NCBI GenBank assembly: GCA_030220185.1
Contig: JASPKZ010000426.1
Location: 248,001 to 312,000, forward strand
Origin: Diploptera punctata
Taxonomy: Eukaryota; Arthropoda; Insecta; Blattodea; Blaberidae
Length of the DNA stretch: 64,000 bases
Reading direction: 5' to 3'
Below, one piece after another: positions 46,288 to 56,650 of this stretch. The notes beneath the pieces are model-generated. The model saw only the letters and a program-made list of their open reading frames with translations, did not search any database and had not been told where the DNA came from. Both the position numbers and the translations under genes were made by a program. Within the stretch, counting starts at the first letter, position 1. Each line of letters opens with the position of its first letter.

Positions 46288-46476
46288 TCCTTGATAGAAA
46301 GTCGCATCAGTTTCAATAAAAAAATATTTCTAGTAATATAATTTGTAAATAATAAATATTACATTTCGAAGAAGATATTCAAAGACAATCGCTCAGCAGA
46401 AAATTACGCAAATAAATTGTAGCTTTATCAAGAAATTATTAAGAAGATCTTATAACTTAATGAAAAGTGTACATAC

Positions 46477-46711
46477 CGTTGATTGCGGTAGGTGATGTTG
46501 ATGACGAGGAATGCTATGGCCATAATAATGCCCATGGAGGCTGTGCCGGCGAGCAGGGAGTATATGGTGATGTTCACATGTGAATGCTCGAATATCTGAA
46601 GCGTTCGATCCTTCGGGGGATAACGACCATGCCACCTGATAGCATGTCCTCGCGTCAGATCCAATTGTTCGGTTACTCCATTGAATTCTCCAATCTTCAC
46701 TTCTGAGCCAT
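46477..46711 (-). CDS. GABA-B receptor exon encoding end of ligand-binding domain and first membrane helix
   Basis: Minus-strand exon of 235 bp between acceptor ATTCTAG and donor CG|GTATGT. Translation after the split codon: GSEVKIGEFNGVTEQLDL, ...PPKDRTLQIFEHSHVNITIY, then a hydrophobic helix IMAIAFLVINI, then TYRNQR. This matches metabotropic GABA receptors at the join of the extracellular Venus-flytrap domain and TM1; PPKD and xNI..RNQ are family marks, closest to subunit 2/3-type receptors. The protein would sit in the plasma membrane and signal through Gi/o. The exon ends in phase 2, fitting an Arg codon completed by the next exon, which is outside the window or not found. Which subunit it is cannot be settled here. 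Confidence 0.88.
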
Positions 46712-47569
46712 CTAGAATACGACCGCTTAATTAATATCACCAGTGCCAGATACACTGATTCAGAAATTAGAATTAACTATTAAATGTAAGACCTATGGAC
46801 TTTTAAATAGGCAAAATGTATTGTAAAATTAAAAATAAATGTCGGACATATTAAATGCATTAAACATATTTGAAGTTTAATTCAAGCTTCGTCGAAACAG
46901 TGCCTTAAGAAATTATTCCTATTTGCAAGAATGGCATGAGCAAATGTAAAACTCTATTTAGCACACTTTATTAGAAAATTAATTCATTTCTTATAGAAAA
47001 TAAATCGGAATATTCCCAAATGAAATTCCATAGAATGACAATGTGTTAAAAATACTTCATCATGCCAAGAGTGTTCTAAACATTTAAAAGTAACGTGTCA
47101 ACAATGGACAGTTAACTGGCACACTACTTTAAACAGCACAATTTCAAATACATAGAATTATACTATAATTTGTTGGTAATGATCAAAGTAGTCCTGTGTC
47201 TCAACATGCCTCCATGCTGTTGTTCCTTTAGAGGAAAGAAGTTCCCCTTTTGATCGACATGTTATACTGAATGTTGATATGAATTATGAGGTGGCATAAT
47301 AAATATATTTGTCTATTAGATCGCTATTCTACAAATGTCAAATTTATCAGCTTGTATTTGTAAATAACTTGTCTGATTTTGAAATTATACATTTAATTTA
47401 TGTACTGAATGGTTTATTTAGATCTCGGCGTAGAAATGTGTATTTCTGATGTGGGAACAATGTGTTCTGTTTTTATCAATTCCTGCACACTTTGTTCTTA
47501 TGAACACGTACTACATTAGACTGAAAACAAATTGAATGCCATTTAAATATAGTAAGGAAGCATACTTAC
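46712..47569 (-). other. Intron of the GABA-B receptor gene
   Basis: 858 bp between the two exons, with donor GTAAGTATG and acceptor TTCTAG on the minus strand. AT-rich. It contains no repeat that I recognise, unlike everything around it. Confidence 0.82.
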
Positions 47570-47630
47570 TCTGAAACTGCTTTAGAAGGATGCTGGCTTT
47601 TCTTTCATTGTCATAGAAACGAACTGGACC
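47570..47630 (-). CDS. GABA-B receptor exon (61 bp)
   Basis: Minus strand, acceptor TTATTTTCAG before GGT and donor A|GTAAGT. It encodes GPVRFYDNERKASILLKQFQ plus one base. Joined to the next exon the split codon becomes Asn and the reading continues NGSEVKIGEFNG without a break, which is strong support for both exons. In the family this is the last strand of the ligand-binding lobe, where the segment 'TGxVxFxNxER...I...QFQ' occurs. Upstream exons should lie to the right on the minus strand; I found none up to 64000, so the preceding intron is long or leaves the window. Confidence 0.87.
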
Positions 47631-47864
47631 CTGAAAATAAAAATAAACTAAGAATAATTCATTACATTTATAATAAGTAAACCAACAACTAAATATAGAA
47701 TATAGGATGTACAATAAAACTGATTTATGAAGAAAAAAGCTTGGAATATAAAATAAATGCATTAATAAACATAAATAAAAGTTGAATCCAAACTATTAAT
47801 TATATTTAGAAATAAAACAAATAAATACTATAGGAATTGTTAGTTATTATTTTTCGTAGTATTT

Positions 47865-48096
47865 AAGTTTTAACTTGGATTTATAAATGTGAAGCAGTGA
47901 CAGATTATTTAGTGTTATCCTTGTGATTGTGGCAGTGCACTGTAAGTAATGACTGAGCTATATAAGGCTCGTCATGTATTTAGTTAATTTTTATGGGTGA
48001 GTGGCACTGTCCTGAATTTATGTAACGGCTGAGCTCTATCACTTGCTCACGTGCTTATTAAGTGTTAACCTGGTGAGTGTGACAGTATATAGTGTA
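47865..48096 (+). repeat. ~75-bp tandem array, left block
   Basis: Three diverged units with the core GTGAGTGTGGCAGT...GACTGAGCTATATCACTTGCTC. The block ends at the TA where element X begins and continues on its far side. Confidence 0.8.
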
Positions 48097-48819
48097 CACT
48101 TAGCAACAAATATAATGAGCCGCTTCAAAAACCAGAGTTCCTATTATGGCCCACTGCGCATGCTCGAAAAACTAAAGCCGTGATACAAGAGGTAACGCAT
48201 TGTTAAATGTTTTAAATACGCTGTGTTTGGTTTTAATCGTCTTAAATAGTTAAAGAACAGCGAAGGAGACATATTTCCAGACATTTAAGAGTGTTCGAAA
48301 AATTCAGTATTATTCAAATTGCGACATTTCAAATAATGTCCAACTCTCGTTCATAGTGTAACAGTAAATAAGACAAACAGGATTAGGCAACTAGTATCCG
48401 ACATTTGAGTAGATTTGATCGTTAAACCAATTACAAGAAGATAAAATATATATGACAGCCATGGTTCGAATCTCTCGACAATGTTTTTTTTTATTCATTT
48501 GTATTATCGCAAAATACATCCTATAACATTTAATTCCTACCACGTAATCTACGTCCACTTTACACCATATTAAGTAATGTTCCTGCCTTCGTAAACTCTA
48601 TAAAACTATTTAGCTACCGGTATAAATTTAACTGTGCGTGCAGTACCACGGTTTAATAATAATACAATAAATTTATGTAATAAAAGATAATATAGCTTCA
48701 TATATTTATGTGTTTATTTATTTAATACGTATTAGTGAGGGAAAAGTAAACACTTCAATTAAAATATTTAGTTTATATATGTCAAGTCCAGCATATTAAT
48801 AGCCCATAGATGATGGAAC

Positions 48820-48965
48820 AACAACAATAATAATATTAATAATAATAATAACAACTATAAACAATAAAAACAACAATAACAACAATAATAATGATAATAA
48901 TAATAATAATAATAATCTAATTATTATTATTAATATTGTCCATCATTTGTAATAATAATAATAGT
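48820..48965. repeat. AAT/ACA-rich simple repeat
   Basis: Imperfect (AAT)n and (AAC)n with a short inverted (ATT)n part. Confidence 0.85.
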
Positions 48966-48979
48966 GGGATGAATCGAAG

Positions 48980-50230
48980 GATGTGAATAATGTAATTACT
49001 GAGGGATCAAAATTAATTCAAAATGTACCCAAGAAAATGAAATAAAATATAGAATTTAAAAAGACAGATCAGTAATAACAATGGTAAACGGAATTTTGTG
49101 GGATAAGAACATGAGAATAGATACCAAATTAGAAATTTATAAATCCATAATTCGAAGCACGCTAACATACTGAGCAGGGCTTGCTTGGTTTATGCCAGGG
49201 GCATGGAAATTTCTAATATTAGCGACGATCACGATATGCGAATATGTCCAATGTGCGGGAACTTTGAAGATGAGATACATATATTAGGAAAATTTAATGA
49301 TTTAGAATATTGGAGACGTCAGTTATTACCGGAAAGATTTCTAAATTCAAATCGGGAAAGATTGGCATGCTACGAGTTATTGGTAAACCAAGAAAATTGG
49401 ATAAACCTCGGTAAATTTCTGGACAAAACGCGGAAAATAAGGACAACACTCATTCATGAACAAATATGTTATCAAAATGCAATACCATTAATTCTTAACA
49501 ATTATATATACATTAATTAGTGTATAATGCTATTGTGTTATTATTTAATTGTAATATTATTGTGTTTTCTTTATGTAATTTTAATGTTAATGTTTTTTTA
49601 GTGTATAATTCTATTGTGATATTATTTAATTGTAATATTATTGTGTTTTCTTTATGTAATTGTAATGTTATTGCTTTTTTGTCGTTTATTTTTCTTTACA
49701 CTAGTACCAATTTTTACTTTATTGTAACTGACTGTCAATAGCATGTACGGCTTACTGCCCGTGCGACCCATATTTGTAAATAATATTTTAAATATCTTAC
49801 TTTTTGTCTAATAAAGTCCTACTACTACTACTACTGAGCAGAAATTGGCAGTTGAATACAAATTTGAGTTTAAAGCTTATGTCTACTAAAATTGATTGTT
49901 TTAGACGCTCAGTTTGACATTCTAAATTGAAAAAAATCAGAACTACAATCATCAGAGAACCAATGAAAGTCCTAAATTCAATATCAAATTTTGTGAAATA
50001 CAGACAACGAGAACTGTAAGGTCATACACACAGGATGCCAGAGAAAAGATTACCCAGACAAGCTTTGGAATGGATTCCACGTGCGAAAGGAAAGAAATGT
50101 CCACCTAGATTTAAGTAGATCGGCGATGTAAGAAGAGGTATGAGGGAGCTAGGTCTGAAAGAATTGGAATATCAAGATAGAGAAGAATGGAGAATGAAAA
50201 TAAAAATTTAAAACTCTTTGGGCTCAGGAA
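48980..50230 (+). mobile_element. LINE-D 3' fragment split by a second LINE
   Basis: 48980-49177 encodes the RT-thumb region (GILWDKNMRIDTKLEIYKS, IIRSTLTY); 49842-50230 continues AEIWQLNTN-like text, then QALEWIPRAKGKKCPPRF, GMRELGLKELEYQDREEWRM. The two halves join in sense once the insertion at 49178-49831 is taken out. Stops present. Confidence 0.78.
49178..49831 (+). mobile_element. 5'-truncated RNase H-type LINE end nested in LINE-D
   Basis: Open from 49185 to 49520: ICPMCGNFEDEIHILGKF is the zinc-knuckle-like end found after RNase H in some LINEs, then a helical C-terminus. An AT-rich 3'UTR with a twice-repeated ~100 bp segment (GTGTATAATGCTATTGTG...) follows, then TAATAAAGTCC and (TAC)n. 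Target duplication TACTGAGCAG at 49168-49177 and 49832-49841, exact 10 bp. Confidence 0.85.
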
Positions 50231-50387
50231 GATGTTTTATTACATTGTAAACTTGTTTATAAATAAATAATAATAAATATAGTAATAGGCCTACGTCCAA
50301 ATAGTTAGTACGTTTTTCTTTAAGAATGGACTGACAGAATAAAATCGAAAGCATTTTAACAATTAAGAGATTTAACTTCTTCGGGAA

Positions 50388-50458
50388 TCGAACCTCTGAC
50401 CTCTTGCATACGAATCAAGCCACTAAGCACTGAGCTAAGCATTCGCTGGCTAGTTGTG
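50388..50458 (-). pseudogene. tRNA-like sequence (Thr-like anticodon arm)
   Basis: Minus strand: A box TAGCTCAGTGC, anticodon-like arm CTTGA TTCGTAT GCAAG, B box GGTTCGATTCC. The acceptor strands do not pair, so it is not a working tRNA. It may be a SINE head. Confidence 0.55.
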
Positions 50459-50598
50459 CTTGAAAGAATGTTCTTCAAAGGAAGAAGGGAAACATATTTT
50501 AGCTCTACTGTGCAATTAGTTTACTGGTGTGAATCGCGCGTTAAAACTTAAAATATTCGATATCAAGTGTCGGTTCATTCTTTTTTTGTTGCTAAGAG

Positions 50599-50952
50599 TA
50601 CGTATTGTCTAAGCTATATCAATTTTAAGGTTTTTAATTGGTGTTATCTTAATGAGTGTGGCACTGTACTGTAATTTACGTAATGACTGAGTTATATTAC
50701 TTGCTTGAATTTTTATTTAATGTTACAATGGTGAGTGTGTCAGTGTACTGTAGAAATGGCTGTGCTATATCACTTGATCATGTGTTTATTTAGTGTTATT
50801 CTGGCAGCGGTAGTGTATTATTTGTTATGATAAATCCTCAACACTTTTCAGGTGCTTATTTAGTGATATTCTGGTGACTGTGTCACTGCAATGTAATGTA
50901 ATGACTGAGCTATATCACTTACTCAGATGTTAATTTATAGTTACCCTGGTGA
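50599..50952 (+). repeat. ~75-bp tandem array, second block
   Basis: About five units of the GAGCTATATCACTTGCTC type. It follows the right end of element X and stops at ACCCTGGTGA, where unrelated DNA starts. Confidence 0.85.
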
Positions 50953-51830
50953 AAATTTCATTTGTGACAGAAATATATGACACCAAATATAAGGATCCAA
51001 TTAAAAAGTAGAATAAATTGATAAATAACAATAATGTGAAACTTGAAAAAATGAAATTAATTAAAAATAATATAGTGGTGTGGGAATATAGCAAATAAAT
51101 TTCAGCAAGTGGAATATAGCCCTTTTGTGGAGGTGCCATACACATTCTAGCGGAAAATTACAGTTAACATTTCTTAAGCTGGGTTTCTTTCAAAACTTCG
51201 CGCACAGAACGGTCAGGGAAATGTAACTTCACTTATATTGGAAACCCAAACCCTGTGCTGAAGACGCTCTCTTAACCGTGGGAAAGATATATAAGTGGAA
51301 GTCAACTAATATACAAATAACGCCTCCAAAGTGTTTGAAATAAAAATTCTAGTCAGTAAAGTTTAGAGATAAGAGATATTACCATTTAAAGAAATAAAAT
51401 GGTCCAGATTTCGATACCATATACACGAGGACAGAACAAATACACTTGCATCTAAGATTTCGATGAGAGATAATTTAATCGCACACGGGAATAATGTCTA
51501 GAATTTGACAAAGACGGGATTTGGCAAAATTTCACCTAATATAGTATAATTATTCATATAAATAGAATTCCTCGTGAACGTTCTCGAACGTTCCACAATA
51601 ATTCAATTATATCAAGTTAATTGTGTACACTTTTAATGGCAATTACATAAAATTAATTAATACATGGATAAACTTGTCTCTTTCCAATTAACTTTCCTTC
51701 TGAACCGAAATAATCTCGGTGCTTCATCCTATAAAAAACAGACTTGACTACCGAGCTAGGGCGGGTCTAAATTACTATTGCGACTAACAGTGAAGCAACG
51801 ACACCAGCCCCACAATATAATTTATGTAAT
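50953..51830. other. Unrelated insertion in the array, with a heat-shock-element-like site
   Basis: About 880 bp with no array units. No protein motif. Near the right side (51680-51825) is a SINE-like or tRNA-like scrap (CCGAGCTAGGGCGGGTC). It contains the HSE-like site listed separately. Array sequence resumes at 51831. Confidence 0.6.
51576..51593. promoter_or_regulatory. Perfect four-unit heat-shock-element-like site
   Basis: GAACGTTCTCGAACGTTC: GAA, TTC, GAA, TTC spaced exactly 5 bp centre to centre, the ideal inverted nGAAn array bound by HSF trimers. On the minus strand a TATTTATATG box lies about 20 bp downstream. No gene starts nearby that I can see, so function is unproven and chance is possible. 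Confidence 0.4.
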
Positions 51831-53395
51831 GGTTGAGCTATCTCACTTGTTCATGTGTTTGAGTGTTATCCTGGTGAGTATAGCAGTGTTACTGTATGCA
51901 ATGATTGAGCTATATAACTTACTAGCTATTTATTTAATGTTCTACTGGTGAAGGTGGCAGTATAATGTGTGTCATGATTGAGCTATAGCATTGCCCATAT
52001 ATTTTTTAGTGCTGCAGTGGTGAGAGTGGCAGTGGACTGTATGTAAACACTGAGCTATAGTATTTCCCAGATGTTTATTGGTGCTGCACTGATGAAGATG
52101 GCAGTGTACTATATGTAAAAATTGAGCTATAGCTTTGCCCAGATATTTATTAGTGCTAGAGTGGTGAGAGTGGCAATGGACTATATGTAATGAATGAGCT
52201 ATAGTATTGCCCAGATGTTTATTAGTGATATACTGGTGACAGTGGCAGAGGACTGTATGTACTGATTGATCTATAGCATTTCCCAGATGTTTATTGGTGC
52301 TGCACTGATGAGGATGGCAGTGAACTCTACGTAATTATTGGGCTATATCATTGCCGAAGTGTTTATTAGTGCTACACTGGTGAGTCTGGCAATGTGCTGT
52401 ATGTAATGACTGAGCTATAACATTGCTTAGGACATTATTAGTGCTAGATTGGTGAGTCTGGCAGCGTACTCTATGTAAGACAAAGCTACAGCCTTGCCCA
52501 GGTTTTTACTAGTGATACACGTCTGAGTGTGGCAATGTACTTCATATAACGACTGAGCTATCTCACTTGCTCAGGGTGTTTATTTAGTGTTAATGTGGTG
52601 AGTGTTGCAGTGTACTGTATATAATAAACCAGGTATGTGACTAGAAGGGTTTATTATTTAGTGTTATCCTAGTGAGTGTGGCATTGTACTGTTTCTAATG
52701 ACTGAGCTCTCTCACTTGCTAATTGTTTTATTTAGTGACATCTTGGTGAGTGTGGCAAAGTTCTGTCACACTTGATCCATGTTTTGTAATAATTATACTG
52801 GCAATATTGTACTTTATGTAATCTAAGCTTCTCAATTGCTAAGACTGTGTGTCTAATATTATGTGGTGATGGTAGCAGTGCGACTTCTACTATGGCTGAT
52901 CTATTTAACATGCTCCCGCGTTTATTCAATGTTACACTGGTGAGTGTGGCAGTGTTTTGTGTGTAATACCTTATCTTTCTCACTTCAACCATGTTTTATT
53001 CAATGTTATTTTGGTAGAGTGGGAGTGTACTGTATTAAATAACTCTTATTTTATTTTTTTCGTGTTTTATTTAATGTTATTCTGGTCAATCTACTTTACA
53101 TACTCTGTGTTTTATAATGTGTTAATATGATGAGGTTGGGGACGTACCGTAGATAACAAATGTGCTATTAAACTTGACCCGTGATTTATTTTGTTATTCT
53201 GGTGATGTTGGGAAATTAGTGCATGTAACAACTGCGCTATTGTTTTTGCTACGTGTTTTATTTGCAGTTATTGAGTTGATGGTGGGATGTATGCAAAAAC
53301 TGAGCTATCTCATTTATTCCGCATTTTATATTATGCTGTTCTGATTAAGTTGGAACAATAACTGCTCTATATTACTTTCACTGTGTTTTATTTAG
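51831..53395 (+). repeat. ~75-bp tandem array, third block
   Basis: About 20 units. Left units read GGTGAGTGTGGCAGTGTACTGTATGTAATGACTGAGCTATAGCATTGCCCAG; from about 53000 they change towards GATGTTGGG...TAACAACTGCGCTAT...TTTTATTT. Unit length about 72-80 bp with indels. No conserved frame. Confidence 0.9.
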
Positions 53396-54305
53396 TACTA
53401 GCTAATACCCGGCGTGCGCTGCTACGTCTAAATAAATAAAAACTAATATGCTTTTATGTTTAATTGAATAAGTAAAGGGTAAAATAATTATAAATTCATA
53501 TTTTTAGATACTCCGTGCTGATTATCCGGCTTTTCCTGAGAATCTACATATCATGATCTTCTTGACATAAAAGCTGAAATAAGAAACTTGATGTGTTTTA
53601 TGTTTAGTTAGGCCTACATAAGTAAGAGGAACATTTTATATCGTAATTATTTTTAGATACTCCGTGCTGTTTTCCCGGCGTTGTCCGGGAATCTACACAT
53701 CCCGATCATCTTGGCATAAATGAACTTAAATACAAAAAAATAATGTACTTCTTATGATTAGTTGAAAAAGAAAAATGAAAAATAATTATAAATGTATATC
53801 ATAATTATCTTAAGATTTCCCCTGCTGATTACCCAGTGTTGTCCGGGAATCTGCTCATCTCTATCTTCTTGGCATAAATGAGCTAAATACAAAATTCGTT
53901 ATTGTGAGTTATCCGTAAAAGAATACCCGCCATGTGCTGCTATGCTTGCACAGGAATCTACGTATTTGTCTCGATCTTCTTGGCATCAATGAAAGACAAA
54001 AATGGTTATTGTGAGTTATCCATAAGGGATAAACTTATGCTGTCATGGACGTTTTTGTAGAGAATTTTGAGATATTCAGTTCTGTGAACATTAATTTTGT
54101 GTATTTGTTAGGGTTTGGGCAGCGTAAGCCATTTGAGCGCCCAAAGAGCTACTTTTTTCAAGTTTTCCACTTCAAAGGGCGATTTTTAAGGGTGTAGGAA
54201 TTGAGTATCACAACTCTGTTATAGCCTATGTTCATCCCGGGAATCTCCTGAACATTTTGCAAAGAGCCCATCACAATCGAATCAAATATTTTTATTTATT
54301 AGATT
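53396..54305 (-). mobile_element. Element R copy 2
   Basis: Reverse orientation relative to 15168-16074. It starts ACTAGCTAATACCCGGCG and ends CAAATATTTTTATTTATTAGA. The internal module (ACTCCGTGCTGATTATCCGG, GGGAATCTACATATC, ATCTTCTTGGCATAAATGA) occurs about four times. It lies between array units. Confidence 0.78.
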
Positions 54306-55500
54306 ATCGTGGTGGGGGTGAAAGTTTACTGTAGGTATCATCAGAGCTATCTCACTTGATCCGTGCTTCTTTCATTGTTAATCTAGTGAGGGTAGGAATG
54401 AAATATATATAAAAACTGTCCTATACTACTTGCTCAGTGTTTTATTTAGTATTATTCTTGTGAGGGTGGGAGTGTAGTTTATATGTTACAACAACGCTAT
54501 ATTATTTGCTCCGTGTTTTATTTAGTAATATTGGGGTGAGGGTGTTACTGTAGTGCAAGTAACAACTGTGCTATCTCACTTTTTCCGTGTTAGTATCATC
54601 ATTCTGATGAGGGTGGGTGTGTACTATATGTAACAACTGCGCTACATTACTTGCTCCGTCTTTTATTTTGTGAGGGTGTGAGTTTAGTTTATTTAACAAC
54701 TATGCTAACTCACCTTTTCCGTGTTAAGTGTCATTTTTATTCTGATGAAGGTGGGAGTGTATTGTATGTTGCAAATGTGCTATATTATCTTCTCCGTGTG
54801 TTATTCTGATGAGAATTGGAGTACACTGTATGTAACAACTGCGCTATTATTATTTTATCCGTGCTTTTTGGTGTTATTCTGGTGAGGGTGTGAGTGTAGT
54901 GTATGTAACAACAACGCTGTATCATTTTTTTCAGTGTTTGTATCATTATTATTCTGATGAATGTGGGAGTGTTCTGTATGTTACAAGTGTGCTATATTGC
55001 TTGCTCCGTGTTTTATTTAGTGATATTCTGGTGAGAGTTGGAGTGAACTGTAGGTATCAACTGCGCTATCTCACTCTCTCCAAGATTTATTCGTTATTAA
55101 TTTGGTGAGAGTGGGACAGAATTTGTGTTAAACAACTGTCTTATGTTACTTTCTCTGTGTTTTATTTAGTGTCATTTTGGTGTGGATGTGTGCTGTAGGT
55201 AAGTAATGAGCTATCTCATTTTGTCCGTGTCTTATTTAGTGTTATTTTGGTGAGGGTGGGCAAGTACTGTATGTAACAACTATAATATTTTACTTGCTCC
55301 GTGATTTATTTAATGTTGTTGTGATGATGGTGGTAGAATGCTGTATGTAACAGCTGCGCTATGTTACTATATCTGCATTATATTTACTGTTATTTTGGTG
55401 AGGGTTGGAGTTTACTATAGGTAAAATTACGCTATCTCACTTGATCCATGTTTCATGCATTGTTAATTTAGTGAGACTTGCGGTGTACTGTAGGTAGATC
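54306..55500 (+). repeat. ~75-bp tandem array, fourth block (variant subfamily)
   Basis: About 16 units of the variant GGTGAGGGTGGGAGTGTACTGTATGTAACAACTGCGCTAT...CTTGCTCCGTGTTTTATTTAGTGTTATTCT. Compared with the left blocks, GAGCTAT is replaced by GCGCTAT and GTGTGGCAG by GGTGGGAG. Confidence 0.9.
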
Positions 55501-56246
55501 TAGTCAAGTACACAGTCACTCCCTCTCTAATTTCGCTCCCAGAACTTCCCAGACTCGTTATTCTGTCCCGGCAGTTGCCGCATTCATGGGATTGTGAGAG
55601 AAATGCCAAACGCATGGGAAGGAGAAGAATGCAAACAAGAGCTACCGGGAGTCCCGTTGGATTATGTTTCACGTGAGCAGTGAACAGTCTTCATAAGCAA
55701 AATAAAGTACAAAATGACTGGGAAAGCTAAAAAGAGTGTATTAAATTTACAGCTGGCGATTCGTTTGTTAGTGGTAGATTGGGTTGATGGGTTTTTTGAG
55801 CTACTTTTTTTATAATAAGTAATAACTATTGTTCTACGTTTCTGAATAATACAAAAATCCCAACCAAGGCATCTATGGTTATAAGGTACACCTAAGTATG
55901 CGTATCTCACGCAAACAGCTTTACTATAATTCATTTTAACTGTGTCATACGTAAGTAGGAATCTAGCAAAACATAGATTTAACTCGTCTCCACGAGAATG
56001 CTTCTCTAATATAGCAATGCAAATAGTAATCATGAATAAACGACCACTTCGAGTAATCCAGGGGAACTTTTGCAAGCGTTAATCACGAGAGGTAAAACGG
56101 GAACGCAATCCTACGCATATTGAGTAAACTTACACCTGGCAGAAATACTAAGTAAGTTCAGCTCCTTATATTCTAAGTATTGACTTGAAAACATATTTCA
56201 CTAAAATAGGTTTTAATAGAATAAAGTCACATAAGTTTAAACAATT
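55501..56246. other. Stretch without a recognised gene
   Basis: Two open minus-strand frames (69 and 137 codons) lack motifs. GC content rises at 55530-55670, suggesting a further transposon scrap. Confidence 0.35.
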
Positions 56247-56447
56247 GTCCGTCGCCGTGGCTTTGTCGGTAGAGTCCTTACTTCCACTCCGGCGACCCGG
56301 GATCGATTCCCGGCGGGGTAGGGGATTTTTAATCTCCACCTTGGGTCTGGGTGTGTGTCTTGTCGATGGGTCTATATGTGAGAATAACAAAAAGGTAAAA
56401 CAAGAAGGAAAACAGTGTTTAACAAGAAGGAATAAAAAAAATGTAAT
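56247..56447 (+). mobile_element. SINE-E copy 1
   Basis: tRNA-like head with A box TGGCTTTGTCGG and B box GGATCGATTCC, then CGGCGGGGTAGGGGATTTTTAATCTCCACCTTGGGTCTGG and an A/G-rich tail ending AATAAAAAAAATGTAAT. Confidence 0.9.
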
Positions 56448-56650
56448 GTCCGTCGCCGTGGCGTAGTCGGTGGAGTCCCTACCTTCCACTCCGGCGACCC
56501 GGGTTCGATTCCCGGCGGGGTAGGGGGATTTTAAATCTCCACCTTGGGTCTGGGTGTGTGTCCTGTCTTGTGTTTGTATGTATGAATAAGATAAAAAGGT
56601 TAACAAAGGTAAAACGGAAAGGAAGAACTGTGTAAACGAAAGAAAACGAG
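56448..56650 (+). mobile_element. SINE-E copy 2, head to tail with copy 1
   Basis: Starts at the base after copy 1. A box TGGCGTAGTCGG and B box GGTTCGATTCC are both perfect, so this copy has the better promoter. Same body and an A/G-rich tail. Confidence 0.9.

Larger units (their letters stand above)
48097..50598 (+). mobile_element. Element X copy 2 with TA target site and later insertions
   Basis: Left end CACTTAGCAACAAATATAATG after TA (48095-48096); right end, reversed, CTCTTAGCAACAAAAAAAG before TA (50599-50600). The end of copy 1 (CACTTAGCAGAAAAAAAG) agrees with both, which supports them as true terminal inverted repeats. The tandem array reads on across the element if one TA is removed. 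The first ~480 bp match copy 1, including the tRNA-like B box (48463-48473) and T9 run. The rest includes AAT-rich DNA, LINE-D and a tRNA-like piece, probably later insertions. Confidence 0.68.

Noticed and set aside
46712..46755. Start of the GABA-B exon further upstream at the Met at 46755
   Set aside because: That frame (101 codons) is different from the receptor frame; the acceptor at 46711 joined to the 61-bp exon gives the right phase and the family sequence.
51831..55500. CRISPR-like array
   Set aside because: Units are contiguous ~75-bp repeats with no constant repeat/unique spacer pattern, and the context is an animal genome.
55662..56075. 137-codon minus-strand ORF as a host gene
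   Set aside because: No recognisable domain and no splice structure. It lies between array and SINE copies.
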